DNA from: Allocoleopsis franciscana PCC 7113
Lineage (GTDB): Bacteria > Cyanobacteriota > Cyanobacteriia > Cyanobacteriales > Coleofasciculaceae
DNA length: 64,000 nt
Reading direction: 5' to 3'
Assembly: GCF_000317515.1 (NCBI RefSeq)
Contig: NC_019738.1
Span: forward strand, 781,501 to 845,500
Program-made: the position numbers and the translations under genes
The notes under the pieces: generated by a model
What the model saw: the letters and a program-made list of their open reading frames with translations, nothing else
Database searches by the model: none
Told to the model about the DNA's origin: nothing
Shown here: positions 16,032-25,848 of the stretch, one piece after another
Layout of the letters: each line of letters starts with the position of its first letter
How positions within the stretch are numbered: the first letter of the stretch is position 1

Positions 16032-17759
16032 ATGGATAACCGCAAAAACCTCTCTCTACATTATTGGGCGTTGGCTGGAGTCATGGCTCTAGGAGTAGCG
16101 CTGCGATTTTGCAATCTCGATCTTAAACTTCTATGGCTCGATGAGGTGCTGACAGCTTTACTCAGCTTAGGGCACCGTTACAAAGATGTACCTTTAGAGG
16201 TGGTATTCCCGGCTTCAACCTTGCAGGAGTTGTTTACGCTTCAACCCCATCGTAGTTGTGCCGCGATTGCCCAAGCCGTTGCCACCGAATCCACCCATCC
16301 TCCTCTGTTTTTTTGCTTAATGCATCAATGGCTGAATGGGATGGAACCCGTCGCCCACACGCTCTCGTGGAAACTCAGGGCGCTTCCTGCTCTCTTGGGG
16401 GTGGGTGCGATCGCAGCCACTTATGCTTTCAATCGTATCGTTTTTTCCCCCATCGCCGGTCTGCTCGGAGCCGCTTTCATGGCGGTTTCTCCCTTTGCCG
16501 TCTACCTCTCCCAAGAAGCACGTCACTACACGTTACCGATGCTGTTGATTATCCTGGCGCTACTGGGATTAATGCAGATTCAGCACGCCCTCTACAATCG
16601 GCAGCAGTTGCCAAAACCCTTCGTTTGGTTGTTGTGGGGCATCATTAACAGTATCGGTTGCTATGTCCACTACTTTTTTATTCTGGCATTCATTGCCCAG
16701 CTTTTGACCCTAACCGGACTGATGTACTGGCGTCGTCGGCTTTTACCCAAGGGAAGTTGGCTAGCCGTTACGCTGGTAATCGTCGGCGTGGCAGTGAGTT
16801 ATTTGCCTTGGCTATCTGTGATGTTGGGCAGTTTTGGGCGTGCTGAAACAGGGTGGCTTCCCAAACCTCAACATATTGCTCCCTTGTATCAAACCGTTTT
16901 AGCTTGGCTGAGCATGGCGATCGCGCTGCCAGTCGAAAGTCAACCGTTGTGGATTCAGATCCCAGCCGTGTTATTGACTATTGTGTTTGGGGGTTGGGTG
17001 GGTTGGCAAGGCTGGCGAGGACTAAAGTTACTCTGGCAGCAGCCGGAAACGCATCTGGCAATCTTAACCCTCTCCGGTTTCATCCTTTGTGTGCTGCTGC
17101 AATTTGCAGGGATTATTTATCTGCTAGGCAAGGATATTACTGTTGCCCCTCGCTATCACTTTGTTTACTACCCAGCCTTATGTGTTTTGCTCGGAGCTAG
17201 CTTTAGCTCCAGAAAATTGAAGGTTATTCTTCCCTGGGGTTCCCAAAAGATGGGTTCAAATCCGTCTTCTCAGCTACAACCTGCAACCATTTTTTTGTCT
17301 GTTTCCTTATTGAGTTGTATTTTTGTCATTTCTAACTTAGCGTTTCTCAAATCCTTCCATCCTCAGCAGGTAGCCAGGAATATGTCCGTGGATGGAGATG
17401 TTCCCATCATGATGGTAGTGGGATATCAAAACTTTCAAGATGTTGCTTTGGGATTAAGTTTTGCGTTAGCTATTGACCAATTACATCGAGGTAATTTGGA
17501 GGGAATGACAGAGGCTTCTTTTGCCTTTTTACACCGAGAACCCTCCTATGAATTCGTTTGGCAAAAACTGTCTAAACTGCCCTTTTTATCAGTTTCTCGT
17601 TTGAATCTTTGGGTGGTTGCGCCTGGGTTGAGGCGTCGGGAATATCCTCCAAAACTTGCCATTGGGAACCAATCCCGCTGCACAATTGACCCTTCTCAAC
17701 ATTACCGAATAGGGATTCCCTATCAGCTTTATCGTTGTGTTTCAACACCTGATTTATAG
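16032..17759 (+). CDS. Membrane glycosyltransferase, GT39/PMT-like
   Basis: The 575-residue protein has about 11-12 membrane helices. Near the N-terminus it has LWLDEVLTALLSLG, the DE motif in the first periplasmic loop typical of GT-C enzymes that use polyprenyl-phosphate sugars, followed by THPPLFFCLMHQWL. Such proteins move a sugar from a lipid carrier to protein or lipid outside the membrane. The soluble C-terminal part (about 440-575) is variable. The ATG at 16032 is the natural start. There is no operon partner. Confidence 0.8.
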   Translation: MDNRKNLSLHYWALAGVMALGVALRFCNLDLKLLWLDEVLTALLSLGHRYKDVPLEVVFPASTLQELFTLQPHRSCAAIAQAVATESTHPPLFFCLMHQWLNGMEPVAHTLSWKLRALPALLGVGAIAATYAFNRIVFSPIAGLLGAAFMAVSPFAVYLSQEARHYTLPMLLIILALLGLMQIQHALYNRQQLPKPFVWLLWGIINSIGCYVHYFFILAFIAQLLTLTGLMYWRRRLLPKGSWLAVTLVIVGVAVSYLPWLSVMLGSFGRAETGWLPKPQHIAPLYQTVLAWLSMAIALPVESQPLWIQIPAVLLTIVFGGWVGWQGWRGLKLLWQQPETHLAILTLSGFILCVLLQFAGIIYLLGKDITVAPRYHFVYYPALCVLLGASFSSRKLKVILPWGSQKMGSNPSSQLQPATIFLSVSLLSCIFVISNLAFLKSFHPQQVARNMSVDGDVPIMMVVGYQNFQDVALGLSFALAIDQLHRGNLEGMTEASFAFLHREPSYEFVWQKLSKLPFLSVSRLNLWVVAPGLRRREYPPKLAIGNQSRCTIDPSQHYRIGIPYQLYRCVSTPDL

Positions 17760-18309
17760 CGATCGCTTTGAAATATAAAGGAATAAGATGAATTCTAAAT
17801 TTGTATTTTTGTAAAATTCAAGAATTTTTAATCCATTCCCTGCTATATTTGGCACCCAAAAGACTCTCACTGTTTCATGATTCAATAGGTTTATTAGAGA
17901 GAATCAGCAAAGTGTTTGCAGTCAAGTAAAATTTTGGTGTAGTTGGATACATATTTCAGACCTAGCCTATTGGTTCACAAAATATTCACAAATTAGCCTT
18001 ATCTTCATAATTAAAACAGTATCAAGTTAACTCCCTATCGATACTCCCAACTAACTCGACTAATGTCATTCTCGGTTGGGGCTTGAAAAGAAAAATCCTC
18101 TAGAGTAACCCTTGTCTATCCCACTTAGGAAGGAATTTCTCAAAAGTAACCAAGTTCTAAATTAGCATTTGGTATTTATTCCCTGACCTGACTGCGTTGA
18201 ACGAAGCGTTAGCCTCGTAAGGCACAAGCAGAGGCAGGGATAGGAACTCTTACCGAGGTGGTTTGAAAACGATTCTGTTGGTAATTGTTGTAATACCCAT
18301 TCTAGGAAG
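17760..18309. other. 550-bp intergenic region, nothing recognised
   Basis: The stretch is AT-rich for its first 350 bp. Near 18190-18240 it has a segment bounded by TCCCTG and CAGGGA that could fold, which resembles common cyanobacterial repeats. No gene, tRNA or known riboswitch is visible. Confidence 0.4.
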
Positions 18310-18642
18310 ATGACGGCAGTAGCCGGAGGAAAAGCCATGCTTTGTCATACACAGGAATGCAAGTCTTATGCTGATTTAGCCTTTAAGGCTTTAAGAAACA
18401 AAAGACAGCCATTGGTGAAATCTTTAAAGAATTTTCTCAGTACCTTTCCCAAAACTGACTTAATCGGCGATATCCTGACAACAGCCTTACATCAATTAGC
18501 TGAATCTGACCCAACTGCTTGTCGTTGGACGATTTGGATTTTGCAGAATTCTTCTGATTTGCAACCTTATTTTCCCCTAATAGAGGAATCTCTGGATTTA
18601 ACGGTGAAAGAGTTACAGGATAGAGGAATAATTCTAACTTAA
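18310..18642 (+). CDS. Hypothetical protein, 110 aa
   Basis: The product starts MTAVAGGKAMLCHTQECKSY and continues as a helical soluble protein (LVKSLKNFLSTFP, ILTTALHQLAESDP, WILQNSSDL). I recognise no domain. The composition is normal and the frame is clean, so a real gene is likely. An internal ATG at residue 10 (MLCHTQECK) is an alternative start. Function is unknown. Confidence 0.5.
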   Translation: MTAVAGGKAMLCHTQECKSYADLAFKALRNKRQPLVKSLKNFLSTFPKTDLIGDILTTALHQLAESDPTACRWTIWILQNSSDLQPYFPLIEESLDLTVKELQDRGIILT

Positions 18643-18720
18643 AATTTGTGAGTGGGGTATCTTTTCGCTGTCCCTACAACTCCACTCACCCGTGTTGTTA
18701 TTCAATGTAGAATCACTTAT

Positions 18721-19797
18721 CTAATGTCCATCACTAGACCAATGAGGTCGATCGCTCGCTAACTTAATCACGCCATAGGTAGCACCGACACGCCAAAGTG
18801 CTGAGTTTTCATAACTAGAGCGGGGAGAAGCTATACTCACCATTCGTCCCTTTGCATCCTTAATATTGAGCGTACCTTGCCAAGTGACAAGCCAGTCGAT
18901 CGCCAGCCCCTGTGTGTGACGAGACTGTAATGCCGGGGGAAAAGCAATATCATAGGCATCCACCATCTGCTGAGCCGCCTGAATCGATATGGCGTTGGTG
19001 TAATGCACCCAACTAATATCAACACCAATGCGAGAGGGGACATTTTGGGGAGCAATTTCCCTTCTCGTAATTTTGGAGGCATAGTGCATCAAGTATGCCC
19101 GTTGGGGTGGTCGAAGCGTATTGGCAATTTCAATTTTTGCCCCAGCTGCCAGCAAGGCTTTCTCAAACGCTTGTACCTTTTGGCGAAACGGTGAAGCCAA
19201 ATCATCGATAGAGGTACTCGCCAAAAAATACTTAACCCAGTGAGCACCACTGAGACGTTGGCGTTGCCGTCTGGCATATTCGGTGATTGTATCTAAGGCT
19301 GGCTCGAAGTCAGCACCGAGTTTGAGTTTAGTCGAAGCAGAGAGCTTTTGCGCCAGTGCTGGGCGAAAGCTGACATCTAGCTTTTTGTAAGCTTCTGCTA
19401 ATCCTCTAGCACTATTAAGTCCAAAGTCACCATCACTGGCTAAGGGTGGTGTGAGTTGGGCGATGGCATTCAAACTCTGCTGTAAGTCTTTCACTTGTGC
19501 CTCGCCAAAGTTGAGACATTCCAGAAGCATAGCAGCCGTGAGGTTTGCCACATAAAAAATGAACCCCTGGGTTAAAGCTTTCGTATAGCTGCCAGCGCCC
19601 ACAACCCCATCCGCCAACAACCCATTTTTTTCCTGATAGGCACGAGTAGCAATATCTGTGCCGTTGCCAAAATTACCATCAATCGCCCCAATTGGAAATC
19701 CCGCATCCTGTATAAATCTCTGCCAAGCCGCTACAGCAGCTTCCGTAGAGCCTTTTTTAATTACAGATAAATTCAGAGGACGAGGATTAAAAGCCAT
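18721..19797 (-). CDS. Peptidoglycan-binding protein with M15-type peptidase domain
   Basis: The 358-residue protein has an N-terminal peptidoglycan-binding domain (AAVAAWQRFIQDAGFPIGAI, GNFGNGTDIATRAYQEKNGL, residues about 15-75) and a second, weaker copy near 95-140 (DGDFGLNSARGLAEAYKKL). The C-terminal region has SRHTQGLAIDWLVTW and RPHWSSDGH, which match the SRHxxGxAxD and H-W zinc motifs of M15 D,D-/L,D-carboxypeptidases. No classical signal peptide is seen at the annotated ATG. It probably acts on cell-wall peptides, possibly exported by another route. Confidence 0.8.
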   Translation of the reverse strand: MAFNPRPLNLSVIKKGSTEAAVAAWQRFIQDAGFPIGAIDGNFGNGTDIATRAYQEKNGLLADGVVGAGSYTKALTQGFIFYVANLTAAMLLECLNFGEAQVKDLQQSLNAIAQLTPPLASDGDFGLNSARGLAEAYKKLDVSFRPALAQKLSASTKLKLGADFEPALDTITEYARRQRQRLSGAHWVKYFLASTSIDDLASPFRQKVQAFEKALLAAGAKIEIANTLRPPQRAYLMHYASKITRREIAPQNVPSRIGVDISWVHYTNAISIQAAQQMVDAYDIAFPPALQSRHTQGLAIDWLVTWQGTLNIKDAKGRMVSIASPRSSYENSALWRVGATYGVIKLASDRPHWSSDGH

Positions 19798-20086
19798 AGA
19801 TCAAACCCATTAAATTGAATGCCGCCAAGGACTACAGCCAAAACAGGGTAGCAACCTGTGTGCCGAGATCAAGCGCAGGTGGTCAGCCGATGCTGATCGT
19901 AATCTATCATTCGTTTTGAGTCACCCTTCCTTGAGCGGATGACTGGAGCGTTTGTAGTTAGAAGTGAGTTGCAAACATTCAGATGCTATGGCAATTTTGG
20001 CGGCGATTTAGTTCCTTTTCCGATAAAGTTTTACAGCATGTCTTTTGACAAGAGCGATCGCACTCCTTAAAATCTGGGAGAAAATT
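19798..20086. other. Intergenic region left of the insertion sequence
   Basis: This region separates the M15 gene start from the IS5-like element. No gene is supported; a minus-strand open frame at 19979-20284 crosses the IS end and looks accidental. Confidence 0.4.
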
Positions 20087-20211
20087 AAGTAGGGTTTGCT
20101 GTAAAAACCGGAAACCCTTAGCTATAAATAGTTTGAGCGGTCTTGAAAGTTGTTCAGCTCCCAGGAAATCTGGTAGAATCCCACAAAATCCTTGTACCAA
20201 GAGCAGGGAAA

Positions 20212-20697
20212 ATGTACAGAAAAGCTTCCTCAAGCCCGACCCCACCGGAAAACTTTGAGCTGCCCTTTGAGGGAAAGTTATCACAAGATAACCGTTGGGT
20301 AATCATGGCAAATCTGATACCCTGGGATGAATTTGAAGAGGAATACGCCAAAATTTTTTCTATTGATATGGGGGCACCTGCGCTGCCATTTCGGATGGCA
20401 TTGGGTTCATTAATAATCAAAGAAAGATTAGGAATAAGCGATCGGGAAACAGTAGAACAAATAAAAGAAAACCCTTACTTACAATACTTTATAGGGAGAA
20501 AGCATTACAGCAACGAAGCCCCTTATGATGCCTCACTTTTGGTAAGATTTAGAGAAAGGATAAATGTTGATTTAGTAAATCAAATAAATCAAAGAATGGT
20601 AAAGAAGATTCAGGAAGAAACAGAGGAGGAATCTAAAAAAAAAGCTCACTCTCAGAAAGGCAAGAAACAAGAGAAAGCCCGAATCAAGGGAAATTAA
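20212..20697 (+). CDS. IS5-family transposase, N-terminal frame (orfA)
   Basis: From ATG 20212 (MYRKASSSPTPPENF) this frame encodes the DUF772-like N-terminal domain of IS5-type transposases: NLIPWDEFEEEYAKIF, ALPFRMALGSLIIKERLG and YLQYFIGRKHYSNEAPYDAS. After a lysine-rich stretch over an A9 run (20635-20643) it stops at 20697. The catalytic domain continues in the -1 frame, so a product needs either a -1 frameshift at the A9 run or repair of an indel. Confidence 0.85.
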   Translation: MYRKASSSPTPPENFELPFEGKLSQDNRWVIMANLIPWDEFEEEYAKIFSIDMGAPALPFRMALGSLIIKERLGISDRETVEQIKENPYLQYFIGRKHYSNEAPYDASLLVRFRERINVDLVNQINQRMVKKIQEETEEESKKKAHSQKGKKQEKARIKGN

Positions 20698-21653
20698 TTC
20701 TGGATGCTACCTGTGCGCCAGGAGATATCAGCTATCCCAATGACTTGGGTCTATTAAATCAAGCCAGAGTCAAAACGGAAAAGATAATAGATACTCTCTA
20801 TAAGCCCCTAAAAGGGAGACTAAAGAAAAAGCCAAAAACTTATAGAAACCTCGCTCGGAAAGATTACTTGAAAGTCGCCAAAAAACGGAGATCGTCAAGA
20901 AAAGAGAGAAGAAAAGCTATAAAAAAACAACTGAAATATATAAAAAGAAATTTATCACACATTGACCAGCTCCTTCAGACAGGAGAAGCACTTGAGGGTT
21001 TGAGCATCTCTCAATATAAGAGCTTGCTGGTGGTGGCGGAAGTTTACCGTCAACAGCAATGGATGTATGAGAATAAAGCCCAGAGAATTGACGACAGAAT
21101 AGTCAGTTTAAGTCAGCCCCATATCCGTCCAATTGTGAGAGGAAAAGCCGGAAAACCTGTAGAATTTGGAGCTAAACTAGCAGCAAGCGTCAGAGATGGA
21201 TATGTCTTTTTAGACCGTATAAGCTGGGATAACTTTAATGAAGCCGGAGACTTAAAAGCCCAAATAGAAGCATTTAAACAGCACACAGGAGTCTATCCCG
21301 AATCAGTACATGTAGATAGAATTTATCGAAATCGCGAGAATCGAGCATTCTGTAAAGAAAGAGGGATTAGAATAAGTGGCCCCCCCTTAGGCAGACCTCC
21401 AGCTAATGTCAGCTCAGACAAAAAGAAACAAGCCTTAGACGACGAGAAGGTTCGCAATGCTATTGAAGGAAAATTTGGCATCTCAAAGCGAAGATTTAGC
21501 TTGAATCGCGTCATGGCTAAACTGCCTCATACTTCTCAAACGGCTATTGCTATCACTTTTTTAGTCATGAATCTTTCCACCCTGCTACGGCAGTTTTTTT
21601 GTCTTTTTTTGTGCAATACACAACATCACGCCTTTTTTCTCGATAACTATTAA
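20637..21653 (+). CDS. IS5-family transposase, catalytic frame (orfB)
   Basis: In the -1 frame relative to orfA, translation from the A9 run reads ESPNQGKLILDATCAPGDIS, then YRNLARKDYLKVAKKRR, SVHVDRIYRNRENR and EGKFGISKRRFSLNRVMAKL. These are the three DDE segments (LDAT, HVDR, EGKFG) of the transposase. A stop at 20634-20636 in this frame shows that it opens only after the A9 run. Any independent start would be near 20745 and would lose the first Asp, so a frameshifted fusion with orfA is the likely active product. Confidence 0.85.
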   Translation, partial: KKSSLSERQETRESPNQGKLILDATCAPGDISYPNDLGLLNQARVKTEKIIDTLYKPLKGRLKKKPKTYRNLARKDYLKVAKKRRSSRKERRKAIKKQLKYIKRNLSHIDQLLQTGEALEGLSISQYKSLLVVAEVYRQQQWMYENKAQRIDDRIVSLSQPHIRPIVRGKAGKPVEFGAKLAASVRDGYVFLDRISWDNFNEAGDLKAQIEAFKQHTGVYPESVHVDRIYRNRENRAFCKERGIRISGPPLGRPPANVSSDKKKQALDDEKVRNAIEGKFGISKRRFSLNRVMAKLPHTSQTAIAITFLVMNLSTLLRQFFCLFLCNTQHHAFFLDNY

Positions 21654-21837
21654 TTCGGCTTATGCTTGTGGGAATTAACAACAACAAAAGCTCATTATTA
21701 TTCCAGGATTAAATAACTGATTAATCCATCGGTTGTTTTTCGCCGACTTATTCAGCAAGCCCTAAGTAAATTTCCCTAAACCAGCCATTAAAACTTTCTC
21801 AACTGTTTAGGCGCTCTCTGGGTGATTACCAAGGAAT

Positions 21838-23064
21838 ATGCTACTAGACGTAGACTTTTTTCTGCTTATGACCCTAGGATTCCTAGGGAGTTTTGGTCAT
21901 TGTGTGGGGATGTGTGGCCCCATTACCGTGGCTTTTTCCCTATCTCAGAAGCGAGAGAACCCCAAAGGATTACTCCTCGGATTTCACCTTTTGCTGAATT
22001 TGGGACGCCTTGTCAGCTATACCTTGGTGGGTGCTGGGATTGGGGGGTTGGGTTCTCTGTTGCTAGCTAGTGGACAATTAGCAGGAATTGGGAGTGGCTT
22101 ACGTCAGGGGATGGCAATTCTCACGGGTTTGATGCTGATTTGGTTTGGCTTGGTACAAATTAAACCCGACTTTCTCCCGCATCTACCTTTGTTGCACCCA
22201 CTCACTCAGGGCAAATGGCATCAGCGGCTGAGTGCAGCCATGAGTGAACTATCTGCCAAACCCTACTGGTGGACACCGGCTCTTTTGGGTGGTGTTTGGG
22301 GTTTGATGCCCTGTGGTTTTTTGTATGCCGCTCAAATTCGGGCGGCACAAACCGGTGATCTCTGGCTGGGTGCCGCGACAATGCTGGCTTTTGGCTTGGG
22401 AACGATGCCCATGATGATGGGAGTGGGGGTGTCAGCGTCTAAACTCAGTGCTGATAAACGCAGTCAACTGTTTCGTCTGGGAGGCTGGGTGACACTCACC
22501 ATTGGGATCTTAACCCTGTTGCGAACGGATGCAATGGTCGATTATACTGGGCACGCCTCGCTCATCCTGCTGATGTTAGCGCTAATTGCCCGTCCGATAC
22601 ATCGCTTCTGGGCACAACCTTTGCGTTATCGCCGTGCGATTGGGGTGGGGGCTTATGTGTTGGCTTTAGCCCATACTGGTCACATGCTGGAGCATACCTT
22701 GCAGTGGAATTTTGAGGCAATTTCCTTCATGTTGCCGATGCATCAGATGGGGATTTGGGCGGGAATTGTGGCACTGGTATTGATAACACCCGCCGCGCTG
22801 ACGAGTTTTGACCTGCTTCAGAAGGCTTTGGGAACACGCTGGCGATACATTCACTTGCTATCGGTTCCCGCTTTAGTGCTTGCGGCTATGCATACGGTGC
22901 TCATTGGTTCCCATTACCTCGGTGACTTTGAAGGAATATGGGAGAATAAACTGATGGTTGCGATCGCGTCTTTTTTGGTCATCGCTGTTTTACTGATACG
23001 CTTACCCCAATTCTGGTCACTGGTATCTCTACAGAAGTTCTATCTCCCACCTAACCTCAAGTAA
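21838..23064 (+). CDS. SafE/DsbD-like membrane protein fused to a ferric-reductase-like domain
   Basis: The 408-residue protein starts at ATG 21838 with AAGGA upstream. Residues about 1-235 hold six helices with GHCVGMCGPITVAFSL and GLMPCGFLYAAQIRAA, the paired Cys motifs of the TauE/SafE-annotated family related to DsbD/CcdA, often tied to copper or thiol handling. Residues about 255-400 add helices with LAHTGHMLEHTLQW and AAMHTVLIGSHYLG, whose spaced histidines resemble haem ligands of ferric-reductase or MsrQ-type domains. The fusion suggests electron transfer across the membrane. The exact role is unknown. Confidence 0.75.
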   Translation: MLLDVDFFLLMTLGFLGSFGHCVGMCGPITVAFSLSQKRENPKGLLLGFHLLLNLGRLVSYTLVGAGIGGLGSLLLASGQLAGIGSGLRQGMAILTGLMLIWFGLVQIKPDFLPHLPLLHPLTQGKWHQRLSAAMSELSAKPYWWTPALLGGVWGLMPCGFLYAAQIRAAQTGDLWLGAATMLAFGLGTMPMMMGVGVSASKLSADKRSQLFRLGGWVTLTIGILTLLRTDAMVDYTGHASLILLMLALIARPIHRFWAQPLRYRRAIGVGAYVLALAHTGHMLEHTLQWNFEAISFMLPMHQMGIWAGIVALVLITPAALTSFDLLQKALGTRWRYIHLLSVPALVLAAMHTVLIGSHYLGDFEGIWENKLMVAIASFLVIAVLLIRLPQFWSLVSLQKFYLPPNLK

Positions 23065-23148
23065 CCCACGGAGCAAAAGTTGGCTTACTGTCACTGCCAC
23101 CCGACTCTAATCAGAATGTCAGAATGGCAATGACTAACCTGGCTGGTT

Positions 23149-25719
23149 TCAACCCACAACAAAATTCACCAGCTTCCCAGGCACCACAATCACCTTCTTA
23201 ATTTCCTTGCCTTCAAGGTAACGCTGGGCAACCTCCGACTCCCGCGCATATTGTTCCAACGCTTGCTTATCCGCTTGCGATGGCACTTGAACTGTCCCGC
23301 GAGTTTTGCCCATAATTTGAATCACCAAGGTAATCTCATCAGCCACTAAAGCATCTGGGTCATATTGAGGCCAAGGAGCAGTATGAACTGACTCACTATG
23401 ACCCGTCTGACGCCACAACTCCTCAGCAATATGGGGGGCAAAGGGTGCCAACATCAGTATTAAAGTTTCAATTCCTTCAACATATACGGGTGAGTCTTTG
23501 CAATTCGCATCCGTCAAAGCATTACTCAGTTTCATCAACTCTGAAACCGCCGTGTTGAATTGGTACTCATCCCCTAAATCTTCAGTGACAGCTTTAATGG
23601 CAGTGTGAATAGCCCGTCTCAAGTCCTTTTCAGCTTTCGTCAAGTCACCCTCTGTAGGAGTGTTAGGCTTTGCGCCCTTCACGGCTACAAAATCTGTCAC
23701 CAAACGCCAGACGCGATTCAGGAAGCGGAATTGCCCTTCCACATCCGCCTCATCCCATTCCAAATCTTTTTCCGGCGGTGCCTTAAACAAGATGAACATC
23801 CGGGCTGTATCTGCGCCGTACTTGTTAATTACAGCCTCCGGTGCGACGCCGTTATACTTAGATTTCGACATCGTTTTGTAGGAAACTTCCAACTTTTCCC
23901 CCGTTTCGGGGTCTTTCGGGTCGTTGGGGTCTACCTGTGCCGAAGGAATCCACTTGCCAGTGGTGGGGTTCATGTAGGTTAACCCCTGCACCATGCCTTG
24001 AGTTAACAGGCGTTGGAACGGTTCATCGAAGTTGAGCAAACCGCGATCGCGCAACACTTTAGTAAAGAACCGCGAGTACAATAAGTGCAAAATCGCGTGT
24101 TCAATTCCCCCGACATATTGATCAACTGGCATCCAGTCATTCGTTTTGTTGGGGTCAAACACTTGATTGTCATTCTTGGCATCCGTAAAGCGCAAGAAAT
24201 ACCACGAAGAATCGATAAACGTATCCATCGTGTCCGTCTCCCGCTTCGCTGCGGTGCCACAACTGGGACAAGGCACATTTGCCCAACCTTCAAGTTGTGC
24301 TAAGGACGAAACACGCCCCCCCTTAAATTCCACATCTTCCGGCAACTGCACCGGCAAATCAGCTTCCGGCACCGGCACTATCCCGCAATTCGGACAGTGA
24401 ATCACCGGAATCGGGGCACCCCAGTAGCGTTGCCGGGAGATTAACCAATCCCGCAAACGATACTGGATTCGGGCTTTCCCCCATCCTTGTCTTTCGGCAT
24501 ATTTAATAATTTCTTCCTTGGCATGAGGGGATTCCATCCCGTTAAATAGGTCAGAATTCACCACAATACCTGGCTCAGTGTAAGCCTGCTTCGGAGCAAC
24601 CTTGGCATCAGCCGCATCAGCCCGCACAATCGCCACTTGAATCGGCAACTTTTGCTCTGTGGCGAATTGGAAATCCCTGGTATCGTGAGCAGGAACACCC
24701 ATCACCGCACCGGTGCCATACTCATACAGTACGTAGTCGGCAATCCAGATGGGGATTTCTTCCCCAGTAAACGGATTGATGGCTTTACCCCCCGTGGGAA
24801 TCCCGCGTTTCGGCTTATCCTCCGCTGTGCGTTCCAGTTCGCTTTCTTCAGAAACTTCTTGGATAAAGGCGTCAACCGCCACTTTCCGGTCTTGGGTTGT
24901 CACTTTCGGCGTTAAGGGATGTTCTGGCGCTAACACAACATAAGTCACGCCATAAACCGTATCCGGACGAGTCGTGAACACGCCGATTTTTTCATCCATC
25001 CCAACAATGGGAAATTCTAAATAGGCACCAACCGATTTCCCAATCCAGTTGGCCTGCATGAGTTTCACCCGTTCCGGCCAACCCGTCAACTTATCCAAGT
25101 CGTTGAGCAATTCCTCGGCATAGTTGGTAATTTTAAAGAACCATTGCCGCAACAATTTACGTTCGACTTTGGCACCGGAACGCCAAGAACGTCCCTCACT
25201 ATCCACTTGCTCGTTGGCGAGTACAGTTTGATCGATCGGGTCCCAGTTTACAGCGGCTTCTTTCTGATAAGCCAATCCTGCTTTGAGAAATTGCAAGAAA
25301 ATCCACTGTGTCCACTTGTAATAGTCTGGAGAACAAGTAGCGAGTTCGTGATTCCAGTCGATGGAAAAACCCAACGGCTTTAACTGCCCCTTCATATGGG
25401 CAATGTTTTCATACGTCCACTTCGCCGGATGAACGCCACGCTGGATTGCCGCATTTTCCGCCGGTAAACCAAAGGCATCCCAACCCATCGGGTGCAGTAC
25501 CCGATAGCCCTGCATCCGGTGAGTTCTAGCAATCACATCCGTAATCGTATAATTACGAACATGACCCATGTGCAGGTTACCCGATGGATAGGGAAACATC
25601 GACAGGGCGTAGAATTTCGGTTTATCGCTCTCTGTCTGGGTCTGATCGATTCCTTGCTCAGACCAAATCTTTTGCCAATGTGCCTCTATCTCGGCGGGGT
25701 TGTAACGGGACTCCACAAC
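23149..25719 (-). CDS. leuS: Leucyl-tRNA synthetase
   Basis: This is a full-length class I LeuRS that charges tRNA-Leu in the cytoplasm. The signature HMGH is in [18 protein letters not shown], the KMSKS loop is TMSKSKYNG, and the CP1 editing domain ([20 protein letters not shown]) and the C-terminal anticodon and binding domains ([15 protein letters not shown]) are present. The frame extends to an ATG at 25773. I prefer the GTG at 25719 (protein starts [11 protein letters not shown]) because AGGAG lies 8 nt upstream and family members start there. No T-box is expected or seen. Confidence 0.96.
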   Translation of the reverse strand, partial: VVESRYNPAEIEAHWQKIWSEQGIDQTQTESDKPKFYALSMFPYPSGNLHMGHVRNYTITDVIARTHRMQGYRVLHPMGWDAFGLPAENAAIQRGVHPAKWTYENIAHMKGQLKPLGFSIDWNHELATCSPDYYKWTQWIFLQFLKAGLAYQKEAAVNWDPIDQTVLANEQVDSEGRSWRSGAKVERKLLRQWFFKITNYAEELLNDLDKLTGWPERVKLMQANWIGKSVGAYLEFPIVGMDEKIGVFTTRPDTVYGVTYVVLAPEHPLTPKVTTQDRKVAVDAFIQEVSEESELERTAEDKPKRGIPTGGKAINPFTGEEIPIWIADYVLYEYGTGAVMGVPAHDTRDFQFATEQKLPIQVAIVRADAADAKVAPKQAYTEPGIVVNSDLFNGMESPHAKEEIIKYAERQGWGKARIQYRLRDWLISRQRYWGAPIPVIHCPNCGIVPVPEADLPVQLPEDVEFKGGRVSSLAQLEGWANVPCPSCGTAAKRETDTMDTFIDSSWYFLRFTDAKNDNQVFDPNKTNDWMPVDQYVGGIEHAILHLLYSRFFTKVLRDRGLLNFDEPFQRLLTQGMVQGLTYMNPTTGKWIPSAQVDPNDPKDPETGEKLEVSYKTMSKSKYNGVAPEAVINKYGADTARMFILFKAPPEKDLEWDEADVEGQFRFLNRVWRLVTDFVAVKGAKPNTPTEGDLTKAEKDLRRAIHTAIKAVTEDLGDEYQFNTAVSELMKLSNALTDANCKDSPVYVEGIETLILMLAPFAPHIAEELWRQTGHSESVHTAPWPQYDPDALVADEITLVIQIMGKTRGTVQVPSQADKQALEQYARESEVAQRYLEGKEIKKVIVVPGKLVNFVVG

Positions 25720-25826
25720 ACTTGCTCCTACGGGACTCGCTATCTGCCTTTGCTTGTTGTAATTTTGACACATCCCCGATGGCGAATTTTGCCGATATCA
25801 CTCAGGGATAATCATGACCTGCAACT

Positions 25827-25845
25827 ATACTACTAATTGTAGTAT
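25827..25845. promoter_or_regulatory. Palindrome in the leuS/GGCT divergent promoter
   Basis: ATACTAC (25827-25833) and GTAGTAT (25839-25845) form a perfect 7-bp inverted repeat with a 5-nt spacer TAATT. It lies between divergent genes, ending 3 bp before the GGCT start. It could be an operator for a dimeric repressor, or a chance AT-rich palindrome overlapping a -10 element. Confidence 0.35.
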
Positions 25846-25848
25846 GTA

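Larger units (their letters stand above)
20091..21763 (+). mobile_element. Complete IS5-superfamily insertion sequence, 1673 bp
   Basis: The left end AGGGTTTGCTG (20091-20101) and the reverse complement of the right end, AGGGCTTGCTG (21753-21763), match at 10 of 11 positions, and at about 16 of 21 if extended inward. The 4-bp sequence AAGT flanks both sides (20087-20090 and 21764-21767), as expected for a target duplication. Inside is a transposase in two overlapping frames. The insertion is intergenic, between the M15 gene and the SafE-like gene. The intact ends and duplication suggest a recent and possibly active copy. Confidence 0.85.

Noticed and set aside
16256-17200. Several overlapping plus-strand frames in other phases
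   Set aside because: All lie inside the glycosyltransferase gene, which has clear membrane-protein sequence in its own frame.
17250-17275. GGGTTCAAATCCGTC resembling a tRNA T-loop
   Set aside because: It is inside the glycosyltransferase coding sequence and no acceptor or anticodon stem surrounds it.
19979-20284. 101-codon minus-strand frame
   Set aside because: It crosses the left end of the IS element, so it cannot be an ancestral gene, and it is antisense to the transposase start.
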